DNA of 33,881 bases from Chloroflexota bacterium (GCA_005881715.1 VBEE01000046.1:501-34381), one strand, 5' to 3'; shown: positions 7,638-18,831, counted from the first letter of the stretch. The notes: generated from the letters alone by a model not told the origin. A program made the numbers and translations.

Positions 7638-10600
7638 GTGACCGACACCCTGCTCGAATTGATCGACCGCCTCCCGGCCCGTGGCCGGCTGGAGGCCTGG
7701 TGGAGCGCGCCCGCAGCGCGTCTTGACGCGCACGGCCTGCCTGCCAGCGCCCTGCCGGTGTTCGCGGCGTGGCTGGCCATCCGCGCCCGGCGGCCGGTCC
7801 TGGCCCTGGTGCCGGATCCGGAGGGATCCTTCCAGGAAGCCGGCGCCTGGTTCAGGGAGGATGTCCGGACTGTCGTTTTTCCCGCCGTTGAGACGCTCCC
7901 GTTTGATCGGCTCGCACCGGACGAGGAAACCGTGCGGCGACGGCTGGAGGCCCTCGATGCGGTGGCGTCCGGCGACCCGCTGGTCGCCTTCTCCTCCTGG
8001 ACCGCGATCACCCGGCCGACGCTGGGCGTAAAGGCCCTCCAGCAGTGGGGCTTCACGTTCACACCGGGCCAGACCTACACACTCGATGACCTGCTGCGCC
8101 GTCTGACCACGCTCGGCTACCGGCGCGAGCCCCTGGTGCAGGCCCGCGGTGAGTTCAGTCTTCGCGGCGGCATCCTGGACTGCTTCCCGCCGGGGCGGCG
8201 GCGCCCGCTTCGGGCGGAGTTCTTTGGTGACGAGCTCGAGTCCCTCCGCGAGTTCGACGTCGAAGGCCAGGGCTCGGTCGGCAGCGTCGCCGCCGCCCGG
8301 ATTCTGCCGGCAGCCGAGCTGATCCTGACTCCTGAGGCGGTGCATTCCGCCGACATCCCGCTTCGGGAGCTCGACTTCGGTACGGCCCTCCCCGAAGTCC
8401 GTGATCAGTGGCTGTCCGATATCGAGCGGGTTCGATCGGGCGCGTACTTCGACGGCATCGAGGGCTTCCAGGCCTACCTCGATCCCTCGCAGCCGACCCT
8501 CCTGGACCATCTGCCGGCCGGCACGTTGATCCTGGCCATCGACGCGCGACGATCGCTGGCCCAGGCCGAGCAGCGCGAAAAGGAGCTGGCCGAGCTCGTG
8601 GCGGTCGAAGTCGATCGCGGCGAGCTGCCCAAAGGGTTGCGGACGGGATTGGTCTCCCTCGCCACTCTGGGTCGAGCCGCCCAGGCCTGGCGCACCATCG
8701 ATGTGGCGCGGGGTGGCGGTGAGCTGGGGTCGATCGACCTCGGCTTCGAGGCGGTGGACGCCTACGCCGGCCGGATCGACGCCTTCTCCGATCGGGTGCG
8801 CAGCGACGCGCGGGAAAAGTCGCGCGTGTTGATCGTGACCCAGCAAGAGCCGCGCCTGCGGGAGCTGCTCGAGGACCGTGACGTCTACCCGGCCGGTGGT
8901 GTGTTCGTCTGGTCGCAGACGCCGCTGATGCCGGGGCTGGTCGTGCTCGGCAACCAGCCGGTCGCCCAGGGATTTCGGGTGACCTCGCAGCAGCTCGAGG
9001 TCTATGGCGACACCGACCTCTTCGGCGGGCTACGCCAGCGGGTTCGCCGCGGCGTGGTGCGGGCACGTACCGCGAGCTTTCAGCTGGAGTTCGAGCCCGG
9101 CGACCTGATCGTCCATGTCGATCACGGCATCGGACGGTTCGTCGGCATGCGCCTGATGGGGGAGGACGGTCAGGGGCGCGAATACATGCAGCTCGAGTAC
9201 GCCGAGGGCGACAAGCTGTACGTGCCGGTCGAGCACCTCGACCGCGTGCAGAAGTACGTCGGTGGCGGCGACGCGGCGCCCAAGCTGCAGCGGCTGGGCT
9301 CGGGGGAGTGGGATCGGGCCAAGCGCAAAGTCCGCGAATCGGTCGAGGAAGTCGCGCGCGATCTTCTGGATCTCTATTCGCGGCGCCAGCTCGTCGAGGG
9401 CCACGCCTTCTCCGAGGATGGCCCCTGGCAGCAGGAGCTCGAGCAATCGTTCCCCTATGACGAGACGCCCGACCAGATCCACGTCATGCAAGAGATCAAA
9501 GCCGACATGGAGGACTCGCGCCCGATGGACCGGCTGGTCTGCGGGGACGTGGGCTTTGGCAAAACGGAGCTGGCGGTGCGCGGCGCGTTCAAGGCGGTGA
9601 TGGACGGCAAGCAGGTGGCGATCCTCGTGCCCACCACCGTCCTCGCGCAACAGCACTTCCTGACCTTTGGCGAGCGCTTTCAGCCGTTCCCGGTGAAGGT
9701 GGACATGCTGTCGCGCTTTCGTTCGGACGCGGAGGCGGCCGACATCTTGCGGCGATTGCAGGTGGGCGAGATCGATGTGGTGATCGGGACCCACCGCCTG
9801 CTGCAAAAGGACGTTCGGTTCAAGGATCTCGGGCTCGTCATCCTCGACGAGGAGCAGCGCTTCGGCGTCATGCAGAAGGAGAAGCTCAAGCAACTGCGGG
9901 CGTCGGTAGATGTATTGTCGCTGTCCGCCACGCCGATCCCGCGCACGCTGCACATGTCGCTGGCGGGCATTCGCGATCTCTCCGTGATCCAGACTCCGCC
10001 GGAGGAGCGGCTACCGATCAAGACCTTCGTCACCGCCGACGATGACGACCTGATCAAAGAGGTCATCCAGCGCGAATTGCAGCGCGGCGGCCAGGTGTTT
10101 TACGTCTACAACCGGGTCCAGACGATCAAGAAGGCCGAGGAGCGCGTCAAGCGATTGGTGCCGCAGGCCCGCGTCGTGGTCGGCCATGGCCAGATGCCGG
10201 AGTCGACGCTCGCCGATGTCATGGTCAAGTTCGTCAAGGGCGAGGCGGACGTGCTGGTCTGCTCCACGATCATCGAGTCGGGTCTCGATATCCCCAATGC
10301 GAACACCATCATGGTGGTCGATGCCCACCGGATGGGCCTGGCGCAGCTCTACCAGCTGAGGGGCCGGGTCGGCCGCGCCGGGCAGCGGGCCTACGCCTAC
10401 TTCCTGTACAACCCGTTGAGGTCGCACACCGAGAACGCCGACAAGCGGCTCGATGTCATCTCCGAGCTGCATGACCTGGGGTCGGGCTTCAAGCTGGCGC
10501 TGAAGGATCTCGAGATCCGGGGCGCCGGCAATCTGCTTGGCACCGAGCAGCACGGCGCGATTGCCGCCGTCGGGCTCGAGCTCTACAACACGATGTTGCG

Positions 10601-11093
10601 CGAGGCGGTCGAATCGCAAAAAACCGGGACGCCGGTCGAGATGCCGGCCGGGCTGACGCTGGATCTTCCCGTCGAGCACTTCCTGCCACGCGAGTACGTG
10701 CCTGATGAGAAACTGCGGCTGCAGGTCTATCACGACCTGGCGGCGGTGGAGGACGAGCAGGGCCTGGAGGCGGCGGACCGCAATCTGGCTGACCGATTCG
10801 GCAAGCCGCCCGCGCCGGTTCGCAACCTTCTTTACGCGTTGCGCGTCAAGCTGATGGCCCGTGCGGCAGGCGTGGCCGCCATCGACACCGACGGCGACTG
10901 GCTGGTGATGCGCCTCCCGGCTGGCTGGAATGGCGACGAGCGCCGGTTGGAAGCGCAGTTCCGATCGATCCTCTATGTCCGGTTTGGCAAGGTGCGAATT
11001 TCCCTCACGCAGGCCGGGGCGCAATGGAAGGAGCGGTTGATCGACGTCCTGGGCGAGATCGAACGCCTGGGACGCGTCGCCATTGCCGTCTGA
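7638..11093 (+). CDS. mfd: Transcription-repair coupling factor Mfd
   Basis: CarD/RID-like region (GDLIVHVDHGIGRFVGMRL), helicase motifs DRLVCGDVGFGKTELAVRGAFKA, DEEQRFGV, LSATPIPRTL, QLRGRVGRA; TTG start at 7620 also possible. Confidence 0.96.
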   Translation: MTDTLLELIDRLPARGRLEAWWSAPAARLDAHGLPASALPVFAAWLAIRARRPVLALVPDPEGSFQEAGAWFREDVRTVVFPAVETLPFDRLAPDEETVRRRLEALDAVASGDPLVAFSSWTAITRPTLGVKALQQWGFTFTPGQTYTLDDLLRRLTTLGYRREPLVQARGEFSLRGGILDCFPPGRRRPLRAEFFGDELESLREFDVEGQGSVGSVAAARILPAAELILTPEAVHSADIPLRELDFGTALPEVRDQWLSDIERVRSGAYFDGIEGFQAYLDPSQPTLLDHLPAGTLILAIDARRSLAQAEQREKELAELVAVEVDRGELPKGLRTGLVSLATLGRAAQAWRTIDVARGGGELGSIDLGFEAVDAYAGRIDAFSDRVRSDAREKSRVLIVTQQEPRLRELLEDRDVYPAGGVFVWSQTPLMPGLVVLGNQPVAQGFRVTSQQLEVYGDTDLFGGLRQRVRRGVVRARTASFQLEFEPGDLIVHVDHGIGRFVGMRLMGEDGQGREYMQLEYAEGDKLYVPVEHLDRVQKYVGGGDAAPKLQRLGSGEWDRAKRKVRESVEEVARDLLDLYSRRQLVEGHAFSEDGPWQQELEQSFPYDETPDQIHVMQEIKADMEDSRPMDRLVCGDVGFGKTELAVRGAFKAVMDGKQVAILVPTTVLAQQHFLTFGERFQPFPVKVDMLSRFRSDAEAADILRRLQVGEIDVVIGTHRLLQKDVRFKDLGLVILDEEQRFGVMQKEKLKQLRASVDVLSLSATPIPRTLHMSLAGIRDLSVIQTPPEERLPIKTFVTADDDDLIKEVIQRELQRGGQVFYVYNRVQTIKKAEERVKRLVPQARVVVGHGQMPESTLADVMVKFVKGEADVLVCSTIIESGLDIPNANTIMVVDAHRMGLAQLYQLRGRVGRAGQRAYAYFLYNPLRSHTENADKRLDVISELHDLGSGFKLALKDLEIRGAGNLLGTEQHGAIAAVGLELYNTMLREAVESQKTGTPVEMPAGLTLDLPVEHFLPREYVPDEKLRLQVYHDLAAVEDEQGLEAADRNLADRFGKPPAPVRNLLYALRVKLMARAAGVAAIDTDGDWLVMRLPAGWNGDERRLEAQFRSILYVRFGKVRISLTQAGAQWKERLIDVLGEIERLGRVAIAV

Positions 11094-11115
11094 CCTGCAG
11101 CCGAGGAGAAGTAGC

Positions 11116-11514
11116 ATGAGGCGCGTGCCGCGCCAGGTCGTGACCACCGGTCGCAAGTGGGAGGCCATCGTGGGATACGCGCGCGCTGTGCGGGTTGGGC
11201 CGACCATCGAAATCTGCGGTTGTGCGCCGACGGCTACGGACGGGTCGACGGTGGGTGGCGCCGACGTCTACCAACAGACCCGCCAGTGCCTTCGCGTCAT
11301 CGGCGAGGCGCTTGCCGGCGTCGGTGCCGGCTTTGACGACGTGACCCGGACGCGAATCTTCACCACCGTGCCGCGACGCTGGCGGGAGATCGGCAAGGCG
11401 CACGGCGAAGTCTTCGGCGCCATCAAGCCGGTGACCTCGCTGGTGGGAGTCCGCGGCCTGATCGATCCCAAATGGTTGGTTGAGATCGAGGCCAGTGCCT
11501 ACCGGCTCGACTAG
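11116..11514 (+). CDS. RidA family protein
   Basis: GGADVYQQTRQCLRVIGEALAGVGAGFDDVTRTRIFTT pattern; SD-like GAGGAG upstream of ATG. Confidence 0.85.
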   Translation: MRRVPRQVVTTGRKWEAIVGYARAVRVGPTIEICGCAPTATDGSTVGGADVYQQTRQCLRVIGEALAGVGAGFDDVTRTRIFTTVPRRWREIGKAHGEVFGAIKPVTSLVGVRGLIDPKWLVEIEASAYRLD

Positions 11515-12715
11515 GCGGGCGCGGCGCACCGCGCTCTGGGGCATCATTGCGGCGGTCTTTCTCGTCGGAACCGGCGTCGGCTCCGTGCTGCCCATCTTGC
11601 CCCTGTTCCTTCGTGAGCGGGGCGGCTCCTACGCCATGGTCGGCGTCGTGGTGGGCGCGAACCTCGTGGCGCAGTTCATCGCGCAGTATCCGGCGGGCCG
11701 CCTCTCCGACCGGGTGGGCCGGGCGCCGCTGATGATCGGCGGTCTGGTGGTGGCCGGGGCGGCGATCGCGGCCTTCGCGCTGCCACTGTCGATCGGCTGG
11801 CTGATCGGGCTGCGCTTCATCCAGGGTTTGGGGGCCGCGGCGTTTCGACCGGGCGCGCGCGCCCTGGTGGCCGACCTGGTGCCCGAAGGCGAACGGGGGA
11901 TCGCGTATGGCTGGCTGTCAGGAGCGGACACGGCTGGCCTGATCTTTGGCCCGGCGCTGGGCGGCGTCCTGGCGGTATTCGGCCGCGCGGTCGTCTTCGA
12001 AGTGACCGGGCTCGCCATGCTGCTCGCCGCCGTGGTGGTGGCCTTTGCCCTCGATGTCCGGCGTCCGTCAAGCACCGCACCTCCGATCGCACGCGCTGCC
12101 ACTGTGGGCGACACGCGGCGAGTCGGCGCGGCGGCCGTGCGCGGATTGGTCATGCTGTCGATCGGGATCGGGTTCCTCTACGGCATCTACAACGTGGTGT
12201 GGAGTCTCTTCATGAAGACGATCGGCGCGACGGATTGGGAGGTGGGCCTGTCGTTTTCACTCTTCGCGCTGCCGCTTGTGCTCACCGCGCCGGTCGCCGG
12301 CTGGGCGGCAGACCGCGTCGATCGCCGGTGGCTGAGCGCGGGCTCGACCGCATCGACGGCGCTGATCGCGCCCATCTATCCCCTGTTGCACAGCGTCCCC
12401 GCGGTGATCGGCGTTGGCGTGGTCGAGGCATCAACGGCCGCCTTTGCGGAGCCGGCCATCAATGCGTACCTGATGAGCGCGGTAGCCGCGGATCAACGCG
12501 GGCGAGCCGCCGGCACGGTGGGGACGGCGGAGACGGCCGCCAAGGCGGCGGGTGCGCTGTTGGGCGGTGGACTCTTCGGCCTCGGGGTCTGGGTGCCCTT
12601 CGTCGTGTCGTCGGTCGCCGGGCTGGCGTTTATCCTCCTCGGAGTGCCCTGGCTGCGGGCCGCTGGGCGCGATGTGCGCGTGCGACCCGTGCTGGCGGTG
12701 GCCGGGCGTGGCTGA
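11480..12715 (+). CDS. MFS transporter
   Basis: 12-TM-like ORF with GRLSDRVGRAPLMIGG MFS motif A; start could also be GTG 11495. Confidence 0.88.
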   Translation: MRSRPVPTGSTRRARRTALWGIIAAVFLVGTGVGSVLPILPLFLRERGGSYAMVGVVVGANLVAQFIAQYPAGRLSDRVGRAPLMIGGLVVAGAAIAAFALPLSIGWLIGLRFIQGLGAAAFRPGARALVADLVPEGERGIAYGWLSGADTAGLIFGPALGGVLAVFGRAVVFEVTGLAMLLAAVVVAFALDVRRPSSTAPPIARAATVGDTRRVGAAAVRGLVMLSIGIGFLYGIYNVVWSLFMKTIGATDWEVGLSFSLFALPLVLTAPVAGWAADRVDRRWLSAGSTASTALIAPIYPLLHSVPAVIGVGVVEASTAAFAEPAINAYLMSAVAADQRGRAAGTVGTAETAAKAAGALLGGGLFGLGVWVPFVVSSVAGLAFILLGVPWLRAAGRDVRVRPVLAVAGRG

Positions 12716-13475
12716 CGACATCGAGCGGCTGGCAACCCTGGTTGATGTGGTCCGGCAACTCCGCTCGCCCCAGGGGTGCCCATGGGACCGCGAGCAGACG
12801 CACGCCTCGCTGCGGGCGACCTTGCTCGAGGAGGCCTATGAAGTGCTCGAAGCGATCGATGAGAAGTCGATCGTCAAGCTGCGAGAGGAGCTGGGCGATG
12901 TCCTGCTGCAGGTGCTGATGCAGGCCCTCATTGCCGACGAGGCCGGTGAGTTCACCCTGGGCGATGTCGCGGATGCGGTTCGTGAGAAACTGGTCCGGCG
13001 CCACCCGCATGTCTTTGGATCGACGGTGGTCAGTGGGTCCGACGAGGTGGTTCGCAACTGGGAGGCTCTCAAGGCCGTCGAGTACGGCAGGGAGTCGGCT
13101 CTCGACGGCGTACAGCGGTCGATGCCGGCATTGCAGTGGGCCTGGTCCCTGCAGCGGCGAGCGGCCAATGTCGGATTCGATTGGCGTGACGTCGAGGGCG
13201 CGCTCGACAAGGTGCGTGAGGAGCTCGACGAACTGCGACAGGCGCCCACGCCCGAGGCGCGCGAGGCCGAATTTGGCGACCTCCTGTTCACGATGGTCAA
13301 TGTCGCCCGGAAGCTTGGCATCAATCCGGAGGACGCCCTGCGCGGCACGACGGGGCGGTTTGAGGCGCGGTTTCGCATGATGGAGCAGCAGGCCCGCGCG
13401 GACGGGCGAGCCCTGCGGGATCTGCCGATCGAGGACCTGGACCAGTACTGGGAAGCCGCCAAGCGCAATCAGTGA
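12708..13475 (+). CDS. mazG: Nucleoside triphosphate pyrophosphohydrolase MazG
   Basis: LRSPQGCPWDREQTHASLRATLLEEAYEVLEAID...LREELGDVLLQVLMQA. Confidence 0.94.
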   Translation: MADDIERLATLVDVVRQLRSPQGCPWDREQTHASLRATLLEEAYEVLEAIDEKSIVKLREELGDVLLQVLMQALIADEAGEFTLGDVADAVREKLVRRHPHVFGSTVVSGSDEVVRNWEALKAVEYGRESALDGVQRSMPALQWAWSLQRRAANVGFDWRDVEGALDKVREELDELRQAPTPEAREAEFGDLLFTMVNVARKLGINPEDALRGTTGRFEARFRMMEQQARADGRALRDLPIEDLDQYWEAAKRNQ

Positions 13476-13496
13476 CGCCATTACCCGCTGGCGGCC

Positions 13497-13525
13497 TTGC
13501 CAACCCCGGTGACCCTGCCTATAAT
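13497..13525 (+). promoter_or_regulatory. Sigma70-type promoter upstream of ftsB-like gene
   Basis: TTGCCA - 17 nt - TATAAT. Confidence 0.75.
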
Positions 13526-13573
13526 CTGTCCGTTTCGGGCCGGCTTGATTAAACAACGAACCCAGATCACGTC

Positions 13574-14026
13574 TTGAGCACTTCCGAGCCAAAAGCCTCC
13601 CGCGCGAAGGTTCACCTCGCCGCGCCCGATCGCCTGATCTGGCTCGTCGTCGGCGGGATCGTTCTTTGGGGAGTGTGGGCGTTCGGATCGGAGCTGATGC
13701 TGAACCTTCGACTGAATCACGAGGTGCAATCACTGCGCCAGGGGAATGCGCAGCTGGCCGCCTCGAACGATCAGACCCAGAAGGAGCTGGCGGTGGGAGG
13801 TTCACCGTCGGCCATGGAGGAGGCCGCCCGCAAGGCTGGCTTCGCTCGGCCTGGCGAACAGGTTTATGTCATCGTTAAACCAAGTGGTTCGGCATCAGCG
13901 GTGGCGGCTGGGGGATCGACCCCACCGGGGAGTGGGCCAGCTGCCGCAGGGCGGCCTGGAGCCGGCAAGCGCGACGGCGGCGTGATCGGAGCAATCGAGG
14001 ATTTTTGGAGGAATCTATGGCATTAG
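13574..14026 (+). CDS. FtsB/DivIC-like septum formation initiator protein
   Basis: Single N-terminal TM, short coiled coil, then EEAARKAGFARPGEQVYVIVKP typical of FtsB/DivIC family. Confidence 0.8.
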   Translation: MSTSEPKASRAKVHLAAPDRLIWLVVGGIVLWGVWAFGSELMLNLRLNHEVQSLRQGNAQLAASNDQTQKELAVGGSPSAMEEAARKAGFARPGEQVYVIVKPSGSASAVAAGGSTPPGSGPAAAGRPGAGKRDGGVIGAIEDFWRNLWH

Positions 14027-14043
14027 GAGGGTCTGCGGGTTAG

Positions 14044-14478
14044 GTGGCAGTGACGCCTGGGACGGTGGTGGAAGGGACGGTCGTCGGGATTACGAACTTC
14101 GGGGCGTTTGTCCAGATCGAGGGAGCGGGGACGGGGCTGGTTCATATATCTGAGATCGCGAACGAGTATGTGCGCGATGTCAACAACCACGTCAAGATGA
14201 ACGACAAGGTCAAGGTCAAAGTCCTGAATGTGGACTCGACCAACGGAAAGATGGACCTCTCGCTGAAGCAGGCCGCGGTGCCGGATGGGCCGGCTGGGAT
14301 GTCGGCGCCGGTGCTGCCGCGCTCCTACCGTCGCGGCGGTCGCGGCAAGCGCGAGCTACCGGAGGGCGCCGACCCGGTGTTCGAGGAAAAGCTCTCCAAG
14401 TTTCTGAAGACCAGCGAAGAGCGCCTGCTCGACATCAAGCGGAACCTCGAAGCCAAACGGGGCGGCCGCTTCAAATAG
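14044..14478 (+). CDS. S1 RNA-binding domain protein
   Basis: GTVVEGTVVGITNFGAFVQIEGAGTGLVHISEIANEYVRDVNNHVKMNDKVKVKVLNVD. Confidence 0.9.
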   Translation: MAVTPGTVVEGTVVGITNFGAFVQIEGAGTGLVHISEIANEYVRDVNNHVKMNDKVKVKVLNVDSTNGKMDLSLKQAAVPDGPAGMSAPVLPRSYRRGGRGKRELPEGADPVFEEKLSKFLKTSEERLLDIKRNLEAKRGGRFK

Positions 14479-14494
14479 CGCGAGCCGCGCTCGC

Positions 14495-14524
14495 TTGACG
14501 GGGCCGTTGCGGCGCGCCTAGAAT
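14495..14524 (+). promoter_or_regulatory. Promoter of tRNA-fMet
   Basis: TTGACG - 18 nt - TAGAAT, about 29 nt before the tRNA. Confidence 0.7.
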
Positions 14525-14552
14525 TACCGTCTCGCCTCAATGAGAGGCTGCG

Positions 14553-14627
<75 letters not shown>

Positions 14628-14637
14628 AGCAACGAAG

Positions 14638-14670
14638 AGAAGAGGAGCCCGATGGCTCCTCTTCTTATTT
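14638..14670. terminator. Probably bidirectional intrinsic terminator between tRNA-fMet and methyltransferase
   Basis: 12-bp perfect stem AGAAGAGGAGCC-CGAT-GGCTCCTCTTCT followed by T-rich TATTT. Confidence 0.7.
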
Positions 14671-15426
14671 CCGGGCGCTGATGATCGCCCACTCCGATCG
14701 CTGCGACAGCGCGATCGTCCGGTCCTGCGCCAGCATCTCTTCCAGGCGCTGCAGACCGAGGCGGTACTCGAGGGGCGGCAGCATGGCGAGCGTCGAGATA
14801 TAGCGGCCGCGCACGCGGTCGACCACCTCGGCAATCTCCATCCGGCGCACCTCCTCGCGGACCTCGACCCGGATCCGGGCCAAACCGGCCCGGCGCAGTT
14901 CGTCGCTCAACACGTCGACGGCGGGAAATCGCGGCCGGTCGATGATGGCGATGCTCGGAAAGAAGGCGTTCAGATAGAACTCCTCGACGTGCCGCGGCGT
15001 GAAGGTCCAGATGCACAGCTGCCCGGCACGCTCGCCGGGACGCAGCACCCGCCGTGCTTCACCGAAGGCGCGCGTCCGCTGGCGCAGCAGATGGATCACC
15101 ATCACCATTACCACCAGTCCGGCGGTCCCGTCCGCGACCGGGAGTCGATAGGCGCTGCCCCGCACCCACTGCACGCGCCCGGCGACATCCTTGGCCCGCG
15201 CCACGTCGAGCATGCGAGCCTCGGTATCCACCCCCATCACGCGCGCCGGTGTCAATCCCGCCATTGGCAGCGTCAGGCGGCCCGTGCCACAACCAACCTC
15301 GACCACAAGATCGCCGGCGCCGACTGCCGCCTCCCGCAGCATCGCGTCGAGTCGCGCGCGATCGTCAGCGGACAGCGGGCGCAGCGCGTCGTAAGTGGGT
15401 GCAATTCTGGCAAATGATGGCGACAT
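14665..15426 (-). CDS. SAM-dependent methyltransferase
   Basis: Motif I VVEVGCGTGRLTLPMAGL, GVDTEARMLDVAR. Confidence 0.88.
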   Translation of the reverse strand: MSPSFARIAPTYDALRPLSADDRARLDAMLREAAVGAGDLVVEVGCGTGRLTLPMAGLTPARVMGVDTEARMLDVARAKDVAGRVQWVRGSAYRLPVADGTAGLVVMVMVIHLLRQRTRAFGEARRVLRPGERAGQLCIWTFTPRHVEEFYLNAFFPSIAIIDRPRFPAVDVLSDELRRAGLARIRVEVREEVRRMEIAEVVDRVRGRYISTLAMLPPLEYRLGLQRLEEMLAQDRTIALSQRSEWAIISARK

Positions 15427-15432
15427 CCTTGC

Positions 15433-15439
15433 TAAACTA
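15433..15439. promoter_or_regulatory. Symmetric bidirectional -10 element TAAACTA
   Basis: + strand TGC-TAAACT (extended -10) toward tRNA-Met; - strand TAGTTT followed by 7 nt and the methyltransferase ATG. Confidence 0.6.
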
Positions 15440-15451
15440 ACCGATGCTCTG

Positions 15452-15523
15452 GGCGGAGTAGCTCAGTGGTAGAGCAACCGGCCCATACCCGGTATGTCGC
15501 AAGTTCGATCCTTGCCTCCGCCA
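15452..15523 (+). tRNA. tRNA-Met (CAT), elongator-like, CCA not encoded
   Basis: Cloverleaf GGCGGAG TA GCTC-AGTGGTA-GAGC A ACCGG-CCCATAC-CCGGT ATGTC GCAAG-TTCGATC-CTTGC CTCCGCC A. Confidence 0.88.
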
Positions 15524-15528
15524 TTCCG

Positions 15529-16728
15529 ATGATGCTTCCCAGCCGCATCGCCGTCGCCATCAGTCTGCATCGCATCCTCGAGCCTGGCGAGCGTGTGGTG
15601 GTCGCGGTGTCGGGCGGACCCGACTCGCTGGCGCTGCTTTCCATCTTGCGCGAGATTCTTCCGGCACGGCCGCTTCATCTCACCGTCGCGCATTTCGACC
15701 ACGGCTGGCGGGCCGACAGCCAGGATGATCGCGACTTCGTCGCCTCGATGGCGGCGACGTGGGGCTTTGACTTCCATACCGCGCGCGCGCCGACCGGCAC
15801 CCCGCACACGGAAAACGCCGCCCGGACCGCGCGGTATGCCTTCCTCCGGCAGACGGCAACCGAGACGAACAGCACCGCCATCGCGCTCGGCCACACGCGG
15901 GATGACCAGGTGGAGACCCTCCTCCTCCACCTGCTTCGCGGCAGCGGTTCGCGCGGGCTCGGCGCGATGCGCCGGCGCGACGGCGACCTTGCCCGGCCGC
16001 TGCTCGACATCGCGCGGCACGACATCGAGGCCTACTTGAGCCGGCTCCATCTCACACCCCGCCGCGACGCGACCAACGCGGACCCGCGTTTCACCCGCAA
16101 CCGGCTGCGTCAGGCGCTCCTCCCGGCGATCGACGCCTTCGATCCGGCGGCGCGCGAGCTGCTGGCCCGCACCGCCGACATCCTCAGCGAGGAGGATCGC
16201 TTCCTCGACGCCCAGGTGGCGGGCCTTCCCGAGGACATTGCCAGGGACCGCGACGCCTTCGCCAAACTACCGCCGGCTCTCCAACGTCGCGCCATCCGCC
16301 GCCTCATTCCCGATGCCGGGTTCCGGGAGATCGAGGCCGCCCGCGCGGCGCGCAGTGATTCCCTCCCCCGCTTTGCGGGGGAGGGTCGGGGTGGGGGCAT
16401 TGTGACGGCCGTCACCTGCCGCTGCGATCCAGCAACGTTCAAGGCCCGCGACCAGGTCGCTCACCTCGACGCAGACCTCGTGCGGCTGCCCCTTACGGTC
16501 GCCACCCGTAAACCGGGAGACCGGATGCGTGCGCTCGGCCTCAAGGAGCCCAAGCGGCTGCAGGACATCCTGGTTGACGCCCATGTTCCGAGACAGGTCC
16601 GTGACAGCCTGCCGGTGGTCTCGGACAGCGAGGAAATCGTCTGGATTCCAGGCGTCACCGTGACCGAAAGCAAGCGCGTAACGTCGGCGACACGCCGCCA
16701 ACTCCATCTCGAAATCGTGCCTTCCTGA
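15529..16728 (+). CDS. tilS: tRNA(Ile)-lysidine synthase TilS
   Basis: PP-loop VAVSGGPDSLALLSIL, LGHTRDDQVETLLLHLLRGSGSRGL; C-terminal RKPGDRMRALGLKEPKRLQDILVDAHVPR. Confidence 0.95.
   Translation: MMLPSRIAVAISLHRILEPGERVVVAVSGGPDSLALLSILREILPARPLHLTVAHFDHGWRADSQDDRDFVASMAATWGFDFHTARAPTGTPHTENAARTARYAFLRQTATETNSTAIALGHTRDDQVETLLLHLLRGSGSRGLGAMRRRDGDLARPLLDIARHDIEAYLSRLHLTPRRDATNADPRFTRNRLRQALLPAIDAFDPAARELLARTADILSEEDRFLDAQVAGLPEDIARDRDAFAKLPPALQRRAIRRLIPDAGFREIEAARAARSDSLPRFAGEGRGGGIVTAVTCRCDPATFKARDQVAHLDADLVRLPLTVATRKPGDRMRALGLKEPKRLQDILVDAHVPRQVRDSLPVVSDSEEIVWIPGVTVTESKRVTSATRRQLHLEIVPS
16361..16385. repeat. Palindromic repeat element inserted in frame in tilS
   Basis: CCCTCCCCCGC-TTT-GCGGGGGAGGG, perfect 11-bp arms, followed by TCGGGGTGGGGG; translated as SLPRFAGEGRGGG. 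Confidence 0.75.
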
Positions 16729-16791
16729 ACTCGTTCTGCTTCGTGCCGACTAACAGGTTCCTTAAAAATCCGGTGTTAAGATAGCGTGGCC

Positions 16792-18831
<2,040 letters not shown>

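Noticed and set aside
7584-8846. 420-aa minus-strand ORF and similar antisense ORFs within mfd (8155-9066, 9030-9953, 10011-11207)
   Set aside because: Opposite well-supported mfd; no domain signatures
16361-16400. tilS palindrome as transcription terminator
   Set aside because: Inside an intact coding frame and followed by G-rich rather than T-rich sequence
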